From assembly GCA_013399895.1 (NCBI GenBank), contig VXBA01000883.1:878189-942188 (forward strand): a stretch of DNA of 64,000 nucleotides. The letters run 5' to 3'. Made by a program: the position numbers and the translations under genes. A model generated the notes under the pieces. That model made no database searches and had not been told where the DNA came from. It saw only the letters and a program-made list of their open reading frames with translations. The DNA is from Serilophus lunatus (Eukaryota > Chordata > Aves > Passeriformes > Eurylaimidae). Shown here piece after piece: positions 40,001-51,903 of the stretch (its first letter is position 1; each line of letters begins with the position of its first letter).

Positions 40001-43000
40001 CAATACTAATTTCTGCAGCAGTCTTTAGGACATGAGTCCAAGTAAGCACCAAAATGCCTGCCTAGCTCTAACAGAAGCGGTTTCAGAAGGGTGATCTCCT
40101 TTAGGATAAATCTCAGTACACTGGAAATTTTTTTCAGAAGTGTGATGACAAGATCTATTTCCTTTTTTTTTTTACTTTCTTTACTTTTGCATGCATAGCT
40201 GTAACCAATTTATTCAACAGGTACATTTCTGTGTCTTCATGGTGCCATAAGAATCTTTAACTGATTAAGGAGTCTGAGTAAGGAATCAAAGCAGTTAGAT
40301 CACCTCATCTGACCTTCTGGGTGCTACAGTTACATTCCATTTCGCTCAGGGCACTGGACAGTGTATGCCATACAGGAAGGAGATGCACTAACCTTGCTGC
40401 TGTTTCTGGTGAATTAGTGCAATTTGCTGCGGTAGTCATGAGACATGTTCCTCTGTCCTCTGTTATTGGAGGCATATATGGTTAAAAACCCCCAAACCAA
40501 CCTCCAAAGAAAATCCCTGGTGAACAATGTACTCCTGAGCTGGTCAATAAAGGAGGTGTCAAGCCAGCAAATTTGCCATAGTCCTATGTAGTAGCTGTTC
40601 ATCCCAGCGGGTGTCTCAACTCCACTTGACTATCAGAAAAAAAAGTGAAGATTAAAAATCCTGGAGTAACATCTCCCTCATCTAGTGCAGAATCCCTCAT
40701 ATTCTGTGGCAGAATATGCTTTGGCAGCTGCAGAATGCAGATATACCTGACTCAGTGCCACCAATCAACATCACCTCTGAGAAACTGTTCTCTTTTAGAG
40801 CTCTGTTAATGCTCCAGCAGCCCTGAAAGCAGGCTGCAAGCTCTAATGGTACCTAACGCTGGTAACTGCCTTTGAATAGCTGCCCTTTTGCTTCCTGCAC
40901 TTGATCTGACCCACAGGTTCTCTCCCCTTTTGCTAAAATAGGTGGTCTAAAGCTTTCAGCAGAACGAAGTGATCTGTTCAGAGACAAACTGCAATGCTAA
41001 AGTGCACTTTTAGCAAACATAATATGCATCAAACAATTTATTTCAATGAAGGCTAAATAACACTTTAATGTACTAACCAGGGAATTCCTAGCTTCTGTAG
41101 TTTCAAACAATATTTTGTTGCTTTGAGAATGTTTTTCTTCACAAAAGGAAACAGCAGTGATTAGGGACTGTTTGGAATTAAAATATTGAGTATTTGTGTT
41201 GTTAAATACAATGTTGAAACAAGAACAATTGGAACATGAAAAGTAATTTTCATTTTCAATGTCTAAATTGATTAATTAGGAAAGAATTAGATTTGCATGG
41301 ACATAACTAAGAAATGTCAATAGGCAACAAGTGTCAACACTGTAATATTTGCTAGTCTTTAAATATATGTGCTTGTTCTCTCCCTAGCTCCTTCATCCAT
41401 TATTTCTAAATCATTGATAGGCTGAAAACACACAGACAGACGTTATAAAAATATGAGGATCCTTCCAGTCTCAGGATTTGGGTTTTCATGACAAAATAGT
41501 CAAAGTGTCTGTGTGATTCAGGAGGCCAGGCTCCATTCCCCAGAGGAGTACACAAACACAGCTGCTGTTCTGGAAAACACACAGCAATAACGATGTGACA
41601 GAAACAGGAGGGAGCGAGCCAGGAGGGATGTGTGGGTTAAATGAAGATTAGGACAAGGCCAGAAATAGATGTAGTTCCTATATGGTACTGTTGACAGGTG
41701 TTGCAAGGTGGGCTAAGAGCAGATCCAGGTGCACATGTTCATTCTGGAGTTTTAGACTTACCGCTGGCTCAAGTGTTTCCCCACATTCCTGGTTTATTCT
41801 CCCCATAACTGTAGTGTGAATTTGGAGAGGCAATATCTGTCTGAAAGTGCTGGGCCATTTATAGTTTTCCTTGTTTTTACATGATGTTTTGAACAGCATC
41901 TTTGGGAAGAGGCTTTCATGTATCGAATTTCCACTGACAGTGTCACTTGAAAGTTTGAAGTGTTGCTGCAGATATTTTGACAAAATCTATCAAAAGGGTC
42001 TTTCAACGCCATTCAGTTCCTCTTCCTGTCTCATTTAAGTAAAAAAGAGCCACAGATAGAGCTGTTTAACTGCATTTAACTGCCTCAGCTCTGGGATTGT
42101 GGCTAACCAGGAGTTTCCTGTTCGCAACAGGAGTGTCTCTGTCACTTGCCCAGTAAGTTTACAGATATGTAGTAAGAGTTCTATTTTCTTTGGAAGTTTT
42201 CCTTGCTCTCCCTATGGATTGCATTTCTTGCTGTGATTTCAAAGATACTCTTCTCAGTTTCCTCAAAATATTGACATAAATCTTGGTGGCACTTCCAAAA
42301 GCTCTGGCTGGGGAGGAGTTGGACTTCCTTTCTTCTGCTTCCCTTATGTTACTTATCTGCTGTCTCAGGAAAACAAGTGCCCTGTCTCCAGAGACTGGAT
42401 TCCCTAGAAGGGACTGTTTCCTGCATATCCATGTCTGTTATTGATTATTGTGTATTTTGTTTTGTATTTGCTTTACATATGTCTTTCTAGTAAACAGTGG
42501 TTACCATCAACATTGGCTTTAAATCAATTCCCTGACATTGACAATGGCTGTAATTGATTTTTACAAGGCAATTATTTTTGTTGGGGAAAATGTCCAGATA
42601 TAATTCATGTTAAACTGTACTGAAACCTGTGAGCCAAACTATTGAAAGTCTGCATGTTTTAACAAGTTCAACCCTCCATCTCTATGTCACTGCAAGATGA
42701 AAGGCACTGTTCACAGGACAATCAGGTAGAAAATGAATGTGCATCAATTAATGTTAGAAGTTTGATGTGTTGTGTTGGATATACACAGACAGATTCATAT
42801 GTGATTATATACTTCCATACAGTGAAATGCCACCCCCTTATAGAGTTGAACATCATGCAGACACTTTAAGAAGGGCAGGGGAATTTTAAATCCATTAATT
42901 TTACTCCACTCTGCATTTGTAGGAAGGTTTTGAGGCAGAAATAACAATGTGCACAAAGTACCGATACTTAGTATTACAGAAATCATATATTTTTACACTC

Positions 43001-44684
43001 TTTTGAGTCCTAGATTTTTCTGTTTTCTTATTAAAGTTTAACTGGTTTGGATTCTCTATTCTGTCGCCATGCAAGGTGCACATAAACTGGGGCTGTGTTT
43101 ACTCAAATCCTCAAAACAGACCCATGGGTTTCGTCAGGATTTCAGCCCAGGAACACAGAGGTCAAGGTCAGATCTGTCTGAAATAAACGTACAGCCCATG
43201 TATAGCTCAGCCTCTCACTACCATACATGTGAATGGCTTATACATGTCTTTTTAGAAAGTCTCAGAGTTGGCAAGGGAAAAGCCCTGAAGCTCATTAGTT
43301 ATATTTGACATTTTTATTATATTTCAACAACGTATCATATCCAGTCATACAGAGATATTTTCAGTTAGAAATACATTAGTTTTAAAGATGGTTGTGTCTG
43401 TAGATTAAAGCATATTTTGCAGATATGTGTTTTTGTGCTGAAATAGTTTTTATTTTTTAATCTCTGAGAAAATGGAAAGTACCTTAGAGATTCCTTTAGC
43501 TCACTCTTGAGTACAATGTCAAGAGCAGTTCTAATATAAAAATAAGAATGTCCATTTTCCCACTCCTTTGGAATACAAGTTTCAGCATAATTGCCAGCAG
43601 AATTAACAGAATTGTATTAAAAACTATGCAAGGAAGCAAGGAAAACAAATCTACAAGATATTTGTCATATAACTGATGATTTTTTATTTTTGTAATTAAA
43701 ATTTAGGCATCTGCATCACTCTAAGGCTTCTGGTGAGCTTCTGATCAAAGAATATCCATTTATTTTAGAATGTCAAGAGGAGTTTAACCTCAAGATGGTG
43801 CTAGATGGTTAAGTTGGCTGTCACAACAGCTACTGTTTATCATTTTTTATTTTCATAATGAAAAAGTATTGGCAACATAATTGGTAATTGGTTAATAAGA
43901 AAAGATAAAGAATTCAAATTAAAGAACATCAGTTTTACAGACTAATATGTTTATCAGCCTGAGGAAGACATGAATTGATTTGAAAAGATATTCATTACAT
44001 CAGTGTTTCAGAACAAAATAGTGCATAAGAAGAAACAGAGCACATATAAAAGTCATTGGAAGCACAATGATAGGAGATATACAATATGTAATTTGACAGC
44101 TTACCCATTTATTAGAACCACACAGTCTGGGAGTGGTGGGAGTGTCATTCTGGCAAGCTGAAGTAATCAAAACCTGTCAGAGAAATAATAAAGGCTTAAA
44201 GTTCTTGAAGAACTTAAGGAGATTTTCCTCTCCATTCACAATAGAAGTAGAACGTAGAAAGCACGTAGAAGTGCTTTAATTATTTCAAATCAAGCTATTT
44301 TTATAGTAGAAGATGGTTCTCCAGAGCATGGCTGTAGTATTTAAACTGTAACTCAGTCCTGACTCAGCTGAGAGATGAGCTGCATTGGTATGGCAGGACC
44401 CTGATAACTTTCTCAGTACAAGCAGTTGAACAAGGGCTGTAGTTGCAGAATAAAAACACAGACTCTTGAGGTTTTTCCCTGCATTTATGGCACCAGGGCC
44501 GATTTTCTAGAGCAGTCAAACAGTGACCAGATGACCAAAAATTCATCTTACAGCTTTCTTCCTCAGGAAACAATTAAGGGAAAGATTTTTCAAAGAAGCC
44601 CAAGACAACGTTGTTACTGTTTGTGGTAAAAAAAGTAGTGCTTGTATGAGCTGCTTATGGGGCTGTCTAGAAGGGACCTGCTTG

Positions 44685-44871
44685 CTTTCCTTTCTCTTTT
44701 TTTTCTTTTTTTTTTCTTTTTTTCCTTTTTTTTCCTTTTTTCCTTTTTTCCTTTTTCCTCTTTCCCCTTTCCTTTCCTTTCCTTTCCTTTCCTTTCCTTT
44801 CCTTTCCTTTCCTTTCCTTTCCTTTCCTTTCCTTTCCTTTCCTTCCCTCTTTCCTCTTTCCTCTTTCCTTT
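44685..44871 (+). repeat. 187-bp pure pyrimidine tract with (CCTTT)15
   Basis: Every base from 44685 to 44871 is C or T. The first part is T-rich with irregular C, the middle (44766-44840) is fifteen perfect CCTTT units, and the end is CCCTCTTTCCTCTTTCC-type. On the opposite strand it is all purine. Long mirror-like tracts of this kind can form triplex (H-DNA) structures and are hard to copy and assemble. Open frames across it, rich in Phe/Ser/Leu/Pro on one strand and Lys/Glu/Arg/Gly on the other, are artefacts. Confidence 0.97.
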
Positions 44872-46633
44872 AAAAGGCCTCTCAAAAAGGTGGCTCTTTA
44901 GTATATATTATAAATGAATCAGCAAAACAATATAGGGACTTGAGAATATGCAGTGACAGAAGATTTTTTATTGAATTTTATTTTATTTTGAATTTTCAGG
45001 TTTTTATTTTCCCAGACATTTGACTTGATATCTTCCAAAGTTTTTATAATTGTTTAATGCATGCAATTACACATGAGGTGGCTGAATCACCCAAGACAAT
45101 GTTACAGAAATATGAAAAGATTTTGGCATTGGTAAGGGCTGCTTGATTTCCTGAAATAATTGGAATTTTCCCATCATTCCTTTACAACCAGAAGAAGCTT
45201 TTACAGTCCTTTGCAAATCTGAAATTATATAAAGTAAAACAATACTAAATACTGCCCATGGTGCTTAAATATTAGTTTCTTTATGGCTTATATAATGCAT
45301 TCAGTGGAGAGAAAGAATCAGCTAAATGTGATTGTTTGCCTTTATAAAGCAAACTAGACTGTTTGTCCTACCCGCAGATTTCTATCAGCTACAGATAAAA
45401 GTATAAATAGCTTAGGAGACAGTGTCCTCAAATGATGATCCTGAGGCTAGTGGGGCTTTTTGAGAAGAATTCTCTTGTCTAGACAGTTATAAAGAAGCTA
45501 GAAGTTGATTTAATGTTTTATTAGAAGGAATATAATTCCAGTCATATTCAGTATGTAAGCGGGAAGGTATTTTATGTGTAATTTTAGAAAGCAATTCATA
45601 AGAAAGTATCATTCTGGTCATTGCAGCTATCTGAAAAACTTAAAAATATTTCAAATGAAAAATAGATTATATATTTTAGAACAGTGGGGAAATCAACATA
45701 CTTTTTTTTTCCCATTAGGTTAAATTCCAAAGTGACATTCTAGCTGACAGAAGGAGAGACATTAATAAAATTCGTGCTTAGAGGGTTCAGGCTTAATCAA
45801 GGGGAGAGTGAGGGTAAAAGTGTTTAGCTAAAAGTCATTTTAAGTCACAAGTACATAAGAATAGATGATTAATTATCTTGTCCCCTCAGGACAATGACTG
45901 CACAGGACAAATTGCATTTGAACTTGGCTACAAAAGATTTTAAAAAATGAAAGCACTGAATGGAAATGAAAAAAATAAATTTGCCTCCTCTCAAAGCATT
46001 GTGTATTGACACAGGGAAATGACTCCACTTGGCTTCGTAGAGGAATCGAGGAGAAAGTTGTCTACAGATATTGATCCTGACACAAGATCCTTCCAGTAAC
46101 AGTCTCAGAAGTACAGCTTGCTGAGACCTAGAGGCTGAGTGTTTGCAGTGACCTCAGCCACACAAAGATCATAGTCAGCATCTGGATCTCCATATGGAGG
46201 ATAAAACTTTTAGTATTACAAGAAAGCTTTCCAACAACTCTTTTGGCAGGCACAATCATAAAAAGAGTATTTTAGCATCTTATTACATTGTTAATATATT
46301 CCCATCAGGAAGTTAAACTAATTAACTCCTCTCTTATGCATACCTTGGTGATATTTTTACATTTCCCAGAGCACATAACCAGTCACAAGAAAGGGAAAAT
46401 GTCACCTTCCAATAATCATTCCATAGCAGGCACTGGAGGACATTCTTAAAGCAAAATGTTTTGTGTGCCATTTAGTTTCCTGATGAGGTAGAACAAAAGA
46501 CAATGGTCTTACCTGACCACTTTGCTTCAGCTTGGTATATATCTCTTTGGCTTTTTTTTTGATCTTTTTACTTTGTGCTCTTGATATCACAGTCGCCTAT
46601 TCTACAAAAAATAATTATTTCAGCATTGGAAGA
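44872..46633. other. Non-coding single-copy DNA, no gene seen
   Basis: A+T-rich sequence between the pyrimidine tract and a CR1 copy. No open frame above about 65 codons and no recognised repeat. Confidence 0.65.
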
Positions 46634-47082
46634 TATAGAGCTACTGAAGAGTCCAGCAAAGGACCTTTGAGATGATTAAGGGACTGGAACACCTTACACG
46701 TGTAAAGTCTGAGAGAGCTGGGACTGCCCAGCCTGGAGAAGAGAAGTCTCAGAGTGATGCTATCATGTACAGATATCTGAAGGGAGGATGTAAAGAAAAA
46801 AGCAGTCAGACTATTTCTCTTGGTGTTCAGTGACAGGACAAGAGGCAATGGGCACAAACTGAAAAACAGAGCATCAGGAAACACTTCTATGCTGTGATGG
46901 TGACCAAGTACTGGCACAGCTCACTCAGGGAAGTGATGGAGTCTCCATCCTTGGAGACACCCAAAAGCTGTCAGGACATGGTCCTGGGCAACCTGCTTGA
47001 GGTGACCCTTCCTGAGGAAGAGGGCTGGATAGGATGGCCTCCAGAAGTCCCTTCCAACCTCAATAATTCTGTGATTTTGTGA
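46634..47082 (+). mobile_element. CR1 LINE, 5'-truncated, near-complete 3' tail
   Basis: About 450 bases in sense orientation. Landmarks in order: CTACTGAAGAGTCCAGCAAA, a GAGAGCTGGGACTGCCCAGC block with CCTGGAGAAGAGAAG, a TATCTGAAGGGAGGATGTAA block, GTGACAGGACAAGAGGCAAT, a GGAGTCTCCATCCTTGGAGA block, CAACCTGCTTGAGGTGACCC, then CCTTCCAACCTCAATAATTC and a terminal TTCTGTGATTTTGTGA. The order and ending are typical of the CR1 subfamilies with a TTCTGTGA 3' terminus. A few internal losses make it shorter than expected. The 100-codon minus-strand frame over it is antisense and has no coding meaning. Confidence 0.93.
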
Positions 47083-49630
47083 GTCTAACGTTGCTGTTCA
47101 GTGATTCTATGTCATCTGTGGCAATCATGAAGGAATAAAAGACTTGGATGTCTTTAGTCTCTAACTAAACCTACAAACCCACTTGCTTTCTCTTTTGTTA
47201 GGGTTTAGGTTTTTTTCAAACTATCTGTGAAAACAAGGCTTAAAAATGCATCCTTTAAAGGAAAACAGATTTCAGCATTGAACATTGGTCAAGTTAACTA
47301 GGACATAATTTAGGCTACTAATGAAGGACAAAACAAGGTACCACTGTCTGCATACAAAGAGCTTCTCAAAGCAACATCTGACATTTATAATTTTCTTCCT
47401 ATTGTAAGGGAGTACATTTTTTTTAAGGTAACATCGTTGTATTGTGGAAACCAATAGTAATGCAGAAGGACAAAGACCATATTCTCCATCTGCCGAGTGC
47501 TTCTCAATGAGATATTTTTAGAGAACTGGAATATAAAATGGTCTGTGTGTCAGTTAAGGTCATTTTTTTTTGAGTTTGTCTGATGCACATAGTGCAGCTA
47601 CTGTATTAAATGCAATTCAGCATAATATCTCTAATTTAGGATGTAGACAATTATAACAGATTAACCAGGGGTAATAACTGTGAACCTGATTCTCTATTAT
47701 CAGGATCAGCAATGTTAGAAGAATAAATGGAAGGCCTAAATGAAATAATCTGTTGCTGGGCAGTTGAAGAACACACTAAATCACCTGGTTAACCAAGAAT
47801 GAAGATTATGTTTTTGAACTGACAGAAAAAATCATGGTTAAGGTCACTGTGGATTTATTATCCCAAGGAACATTATAATAAACTGGTTTGTCTTTATTTT
47901 AACTAAAAGAAACCTTAGTCATCAGCCAATTCTTTGTTGAAGGCACATAAATTTGTGCTAGAATTAATTAGATGACAATGTTATCTGATCAAATTGATGG
48001 AAATCTATTGAACCACATGAACTATATGTTTTCAAAAGAGACAGTGAAGATTTTGGCAGCGCTTCCTTGTTTGTCTTTTAGGAAATTCCACAGTTGGAGA
48101 ACTTTGTGTTCTAAAGCCAGGATGAGCACAGAGCTGGGGTTTGGTTTTGTTTTAGGTTTTTTATTTTACAAAGCAGATTTTTTGAGAGGAAAGTTATGAA
48201 TGTTTTAAATATAGCATTCCACCTTGTATTAAAAAATGCCTACGTTATTCAATGGATATTAAGTGTGAGGAAGCATAACATAAAATTCATGCAAAAAAAT
48301 TAAACATTCTGAAAATATTTAAAACTTATTCAAATGTTTATACTTTAAAAATTTACTTTAATCAAAATCCATCTTTAAATGAAGTTTCAATTCCTGTGAG
48401 GACCTCATCGTTGCTGAAAAAAAACCCCAGGTAAAAACATGCTGTAAGTTTTATTCCCTTTGACATTATCTTCCATTATATGCCTCAGCCACTTTGGAAA
48501 AGCTCAGATTTATCCCATGAGACTTCTACAGCGTCCCAGATGGGAAAGGAGTGTCTTTGCTGGTATGGCCAGTGCAGAAAGATAAGCAGCTCCAGGGAGG
48601 CTGCATATGGAAATTCCTCCCACATGGAAATTCCTTTTCTCTCCACTGTAAGAGTGCCAAGGTATCTGGGCCTCCAGTGCTTACAAGATACACAAACTTG
48701 TGGTAATCAGTGAAGGACCTGTAGTTTATTCCTGCTGATAACCCTAACACAGACTTTTACAAGTCTTGGCCACCATAAACAAGGCCATTTTTCTGAACCA
48801 TGAAAGTATCTTCTCCTGGCCAGGGAACTGAAGGCTCTGCTCTGACTCAGGAGGCTACTTCCAGTGCAATTCAAGCTGGTCAGTTAGTTTACACCATAAA
48901 ATTGTGTCTTAAAAATTAAATTGAAAGCTGCTGTTTCAGCCTCTCTAGACAGCCATAGAAACAACACAGAAGAAAAGGATTTCATACCAAATTCTTATCT
49001 TCTGTCAGCAAATGCATTCAGAATTACAATTGAATAATTCCAGACAGATTGAAGAGCTTCATGGGTGTTTTGAACTTATATATATTGCCCACAGAGTTTC
49101 AACTGTGGATTTGAGTGTGTAATAGTCTGTGATGAAGTGTGCAGGCCTATCAGGGTCCCCGGAGAGGACTCAAGCCATTTTATATTCTGTACTGAGCAGG
49201 GTCTATTAAAAGGAGATCCTACTAAGCCAAGTCCCCAGGAGTTAAATTCCCATCCAGGATTTGAAGCTATTTAGGGTGTTACTAATAACAGAAACATCAT
49301 TATCTGCAGCCAAACTCATTTACATTCTACATTTTGAAAGAAGAGAATTGAGATTAGTTAGGAGAAAACTGTTCTTTCTCCCAGCCAAAGGGGCGAGCTC
49401 TGGAGTAACGAGGTGTTACCCAAGAGACTTCTTGATTTCTTGTTCTCATGTTTATTGGTTGTCAGCTTACATGGCAGACATGCACTTACAGACTCGAACT
49501 CAAGAAAACCCCCTCTTTGTGAGTGTTTTGACAGCTCTTGATTTTAATAATTTAATAGCCATAGCTGTAAAAGCAGTATACTGGAACTTGTGTGTGTTAC
49601 TGCTGGACACTGAAGTGGTAACACGGTCAC
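47083..49630. other. Non-coding single-copy DNA, no gene seen
   Basis: No recognised repeat or gene. Short overlapping frames near 48.5-48.75 kb on both strands show no domain. Confidence 0.6.
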
Positions 49631-49826
49631 GCTGCAGGACATGGTTGGTTTTCCAGCCTGTGAGTGCACAAAAAGTGCTGGGTCTTGTCGGGCGTCTCAA
49701 CCAACATCCCCAAGTCCTTCTCCTCACAGCTGCTCTCAGTCCGTTCTCTTGCCCAGCCTGTACTTGTTCTTGGGATTGCCATCTGTCAAATCCATGTTTC
49801 TCTAGTTTAGAGGCAAGTATTTTGAA
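49631..49826 (-). mobile_element. CR1 LINE ORF2 remnant with internal deletion
   Basis: Minus-strand fragment of the CR1 ORF2 reverse-transcriptase region. From the high-coordinate end it encodes ILASKLEKHGFDRW, matching the family's DILVSKLERHGFDGW-type motif. It then jumps at about 49779-49783 into the downstream segment that normally follows the catalytic block (family: a KYRLGREWIESSPEEKDLGV-like stretch), now out of frame. Roughly one hundred codons are missing, including the family's FADD catalytic box. The length is estimated from memory of the consensus. The element is inactive. A 211-codon plus-strand frame (49261-49896) runs antisense through it and should not be taken as a gene. 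Confidence 0.85.
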
Positions 49827-51001
49827 TATCATCCACAGTGAGCTAATATTACTGGAGAGATTTCAAACACCAGCCAGCCTTGCTATTTACACCTGAGTTG
49901 TTTAAAATATCAGCAGTACAGTAGCCTCGTAAATTAGCAGCACATTACATTTTTTTGCTACAGATGTGGCAATGTCATCCAAGGAAGTTAATGACTCAGG
50001 CTTCAGGAAATGGTCTTCCAGGTAGGAAATATTCAGCAGATCACAGTGTTCCATTTATAGCACAAAAGATGATCTAAAATGTCACCATTGCTCTGGAGAA
50101 AACAAAGTACTGCATCTATACATAGCTGGAGGCTATGTCAGTGAGAAAAGAGTTTCCCTTGCTAGCTCAGGTAGTTAAAATTCCTGTTCATTAATACACA
50201 TTTTCTTTAGCAGCTCTATGGCTTTGTGTAATAATATATGGTAATTTTCTCATGATAGGTATTGGTAGTCAGGACTAGAAGAGTGGTGGGCTCTTGAAGG
50301 TTTAAAGGTACCCTACAAATCTCAGTAATTCTTGCTGCCTCTTTGTGATGATGGTCCTGTTTAACTGTCTCAGGAACATGTACATTGAGATGAAGTGAGG
50401 GAAAAGAGTTTGTCCAAGGTTCCCTCCATGGCAAACAGACTGGAGCAGTGTACCTCAGTTCTCAGTCTGCTGACCTCCTTATTACAAGGTGAAAAGGTTT
50501 TTCCAGCAAAATGGGATTTTGCTTACCTTCCTAAGGAGTGCAGCATGTTGGGGTGATTCTCTTTTATGTTAAGCTTTACACCAAAGATTCTTATTTAAAT
50601 TCTATGGCAGTCCTGTCTTGTGTAGTTAGTGTGGGGACTATTTCACAAAGGAGACTGGAATAGTGTGAAGTAGCCTGAAACAAAACCAGGAGTATATATC
50701 AGAATGCTTTCACAAATTTAAGATTTCTCTGTCACATTCACTGATGTTTAGCTTCCTAGCAACAAATTCTAGGTAAGTTCTCGATGGGAATGGTATATGT
50801 TCTCACTCATTTGGGTAGTCAACTCAATTGTTAAGATGGTGGGAAATTGTTGTTTGGTTTAGCGTTCCTTTGCAAAAGCAACTTCTTAGTGTCCAGTTTC
50901 ACCTAGTTTATCTTCACTACAATGACATTTCTGAATGTGTTGACAGGAAGCTTTCCAGCTGGAATTGAGGGAGAAGAGAGGCGAGCTTTGCTTTTTGCTA
51001 G
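49827..51001. other. Non-coding single-copy DNA, no gene seen
   Basis: About 1.2 kb between a CR1 remnant and the LTR. No gene or repeat recognised. Confidence 0.6.
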
Positions 51002-51188
51002 TGTAGTGGTTTAACCCGGGCTGAGTGCCAGGGGCCCACTACAGCCACTCTCTCACTCCCCCTTGCCCAGCTATAGAGGAGAGAGAGAATATAACGAGAG
51101 GTTTTGCTATTCACGATAAGGACTACAACAGATTCTTTCTTAATCAACGTCAGGCAAAACAAGACTCCATGTGGGAATGATAGTCAGG

Positions 51189-51194
51189 TTTATT
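51189..51194 (-). promoter_or_regulatory. LTR polyadenylation signal AATAAA
   Basis: Plus-strand TTTATT reads AATAAA on the minus strand, in the position expected near the end of the R region of a minus-strand LTR. Confidence 0.6.
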
Positions 51195-51374
51195 ACTAAC
51201 AAGATCAGAGCTAAGAGTGAGAGGCAATAAGAGACACCTTTTACCCCCCACCCCCTCCTTCTTACACCCAACCTGCTCTCCTGCAGCGGTCAAGGGAAAA
51301 GGCGAGGTGGGGGGGAGGTGTTGCTGTGGTCAGCTGCTGTTCTCAGCCGCTGCTTGGGGAGAGGAGTCCTTCCA

Positions 51375-51618
51375 GCCACATTCCATGGGGTCCATCCCTC
51401 ACAGGACACAGTTCCTCTCACAAACTGCTCCGGCGAGAGTCCATCCCATGGGCAGCAGCCCTTCACCCACAGCTGCCACATGGCTGACATCCCACAGGGT
51501 GCAGTCCCTCAGGCACAGGCTGCTCCAGCGTGGGCCCCACGAGCCACGCATCCTAACAGGAGAATCCTACTCCAAGTGGGCTCCTCTCCCCACAGGCTAC
51601 AGTCCCCTGCCAGGACCC
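51375..51618 (-). repeat. Degenerate GC-rich minisatellite inside the LTR
   Basis: A loosely repeated unit of about 35-45 bases containing CTGCTCC, GCGTGGG/GAGTCC and CACAGGGTGCAGTCCCT-like words recurs several times up to the gap. The array probably continues into the N stretch. Tandem units of this kind are a regular part of this avian LTR type. Confidence 0.7.
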
Positions 51619-51682
51619 NNNNNNNNNNNNNNNNNNNNNNNNNNNNNNNNNNNNNNNNNNNNNNNNNNNNNNNNNNNNNNNN
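51619..51682. other. Assembly gap, 64 N
   Basis: Unresolved bases inside the minisatellite of the LTR. Translations that cross it contain X and are meaningless. The true length is unknown. Confidence 0.99.
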
Positions 51683-51710
51683 GTCTCCTATTAACTTTTT
51701 TCCTTTCCTT

Positions 51711-51754
51711 CTTAAATATGTTGTGACAGAGGTGTTCCTTCAACTGCTGATTGG
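51711..51754 (-). promoter_or_regulatory. LTR core promoter: CCAAT box and TATA-like box
   Basis: On the minus strand a CCAATCAGC box (CCAAT at 51754-51750) lies about 30 bases upstream of CATATTTAAG (51720-51711). Spacing and order suit an RNA polymerase II promoter in the U3 part of the LTR. Activity is not shown. Confidence 0.5.
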
Positions 51755-51903
51755 CCTGGCCTTGGTCAGCAGCGGGCACAGCCTGGAGCCGGCTGGCACT
51801 GGCTCTGCTGGATGTGGGGAAACTTCCCCCAGCTTCTCGAAGAAGCCTCCCCCTCAGCCCCCCCCCACTGCTACCAAAACCTGGCCACAGAGAAACCAAT
51901 ACA

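Larger units (their letters stand above)
28741..44684. other. Non-coding single-copy DNA, no gene seen
   Basis: About 16 kb without a recognised gene or interspersed repeat, the longest repeat-free stretch of the window. Minor content: an A/C-rich patch (28779-28846), a T12 run (32850-32861) and one ambiguous base at 38652. Two parts (38885-39020 and 39650-40000) look like candidate conserved elements and are listed separately. Confidence 0.6.
51002..51903 (-). mobile_element. Solo endogenous-retrovirus LTR, minus strand, with assembly gap
   Basis: A G+C-rich block that starts TGTAGTGGTTTAACC and ends AACCAATACA on the plus strand. It resembles an LTR class widespread in bird genomes. On the minus strand it has the normal order for an LTR: 5' TG at 51903, a CCAAT box (51750-51754), a TATA-like CATATTTAAG (51720-51711), GC-rich repeats, an AATAAA signal (51194-51189) and a 3' CA at 51002. 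No gag, pol or env sequence flanks it, so it is a solo LTR. The flanks (GCTAG on the left, GTGAC on the right) show no clear target duplication. Sixty-four N interrupt it. I assign no named family. Confidence 0.88.

Noticed and set aside
44642..44917. Open frames rich in Phe/Ser/Leu/Pro and, antisense, Lys/Glu/Arg/Gly
   Set aside because: Pure translation of the CCTTT tract.
46615..46917. 100-codon minus-strand frame
   Set aside because: Antisense to a CR1 copy.
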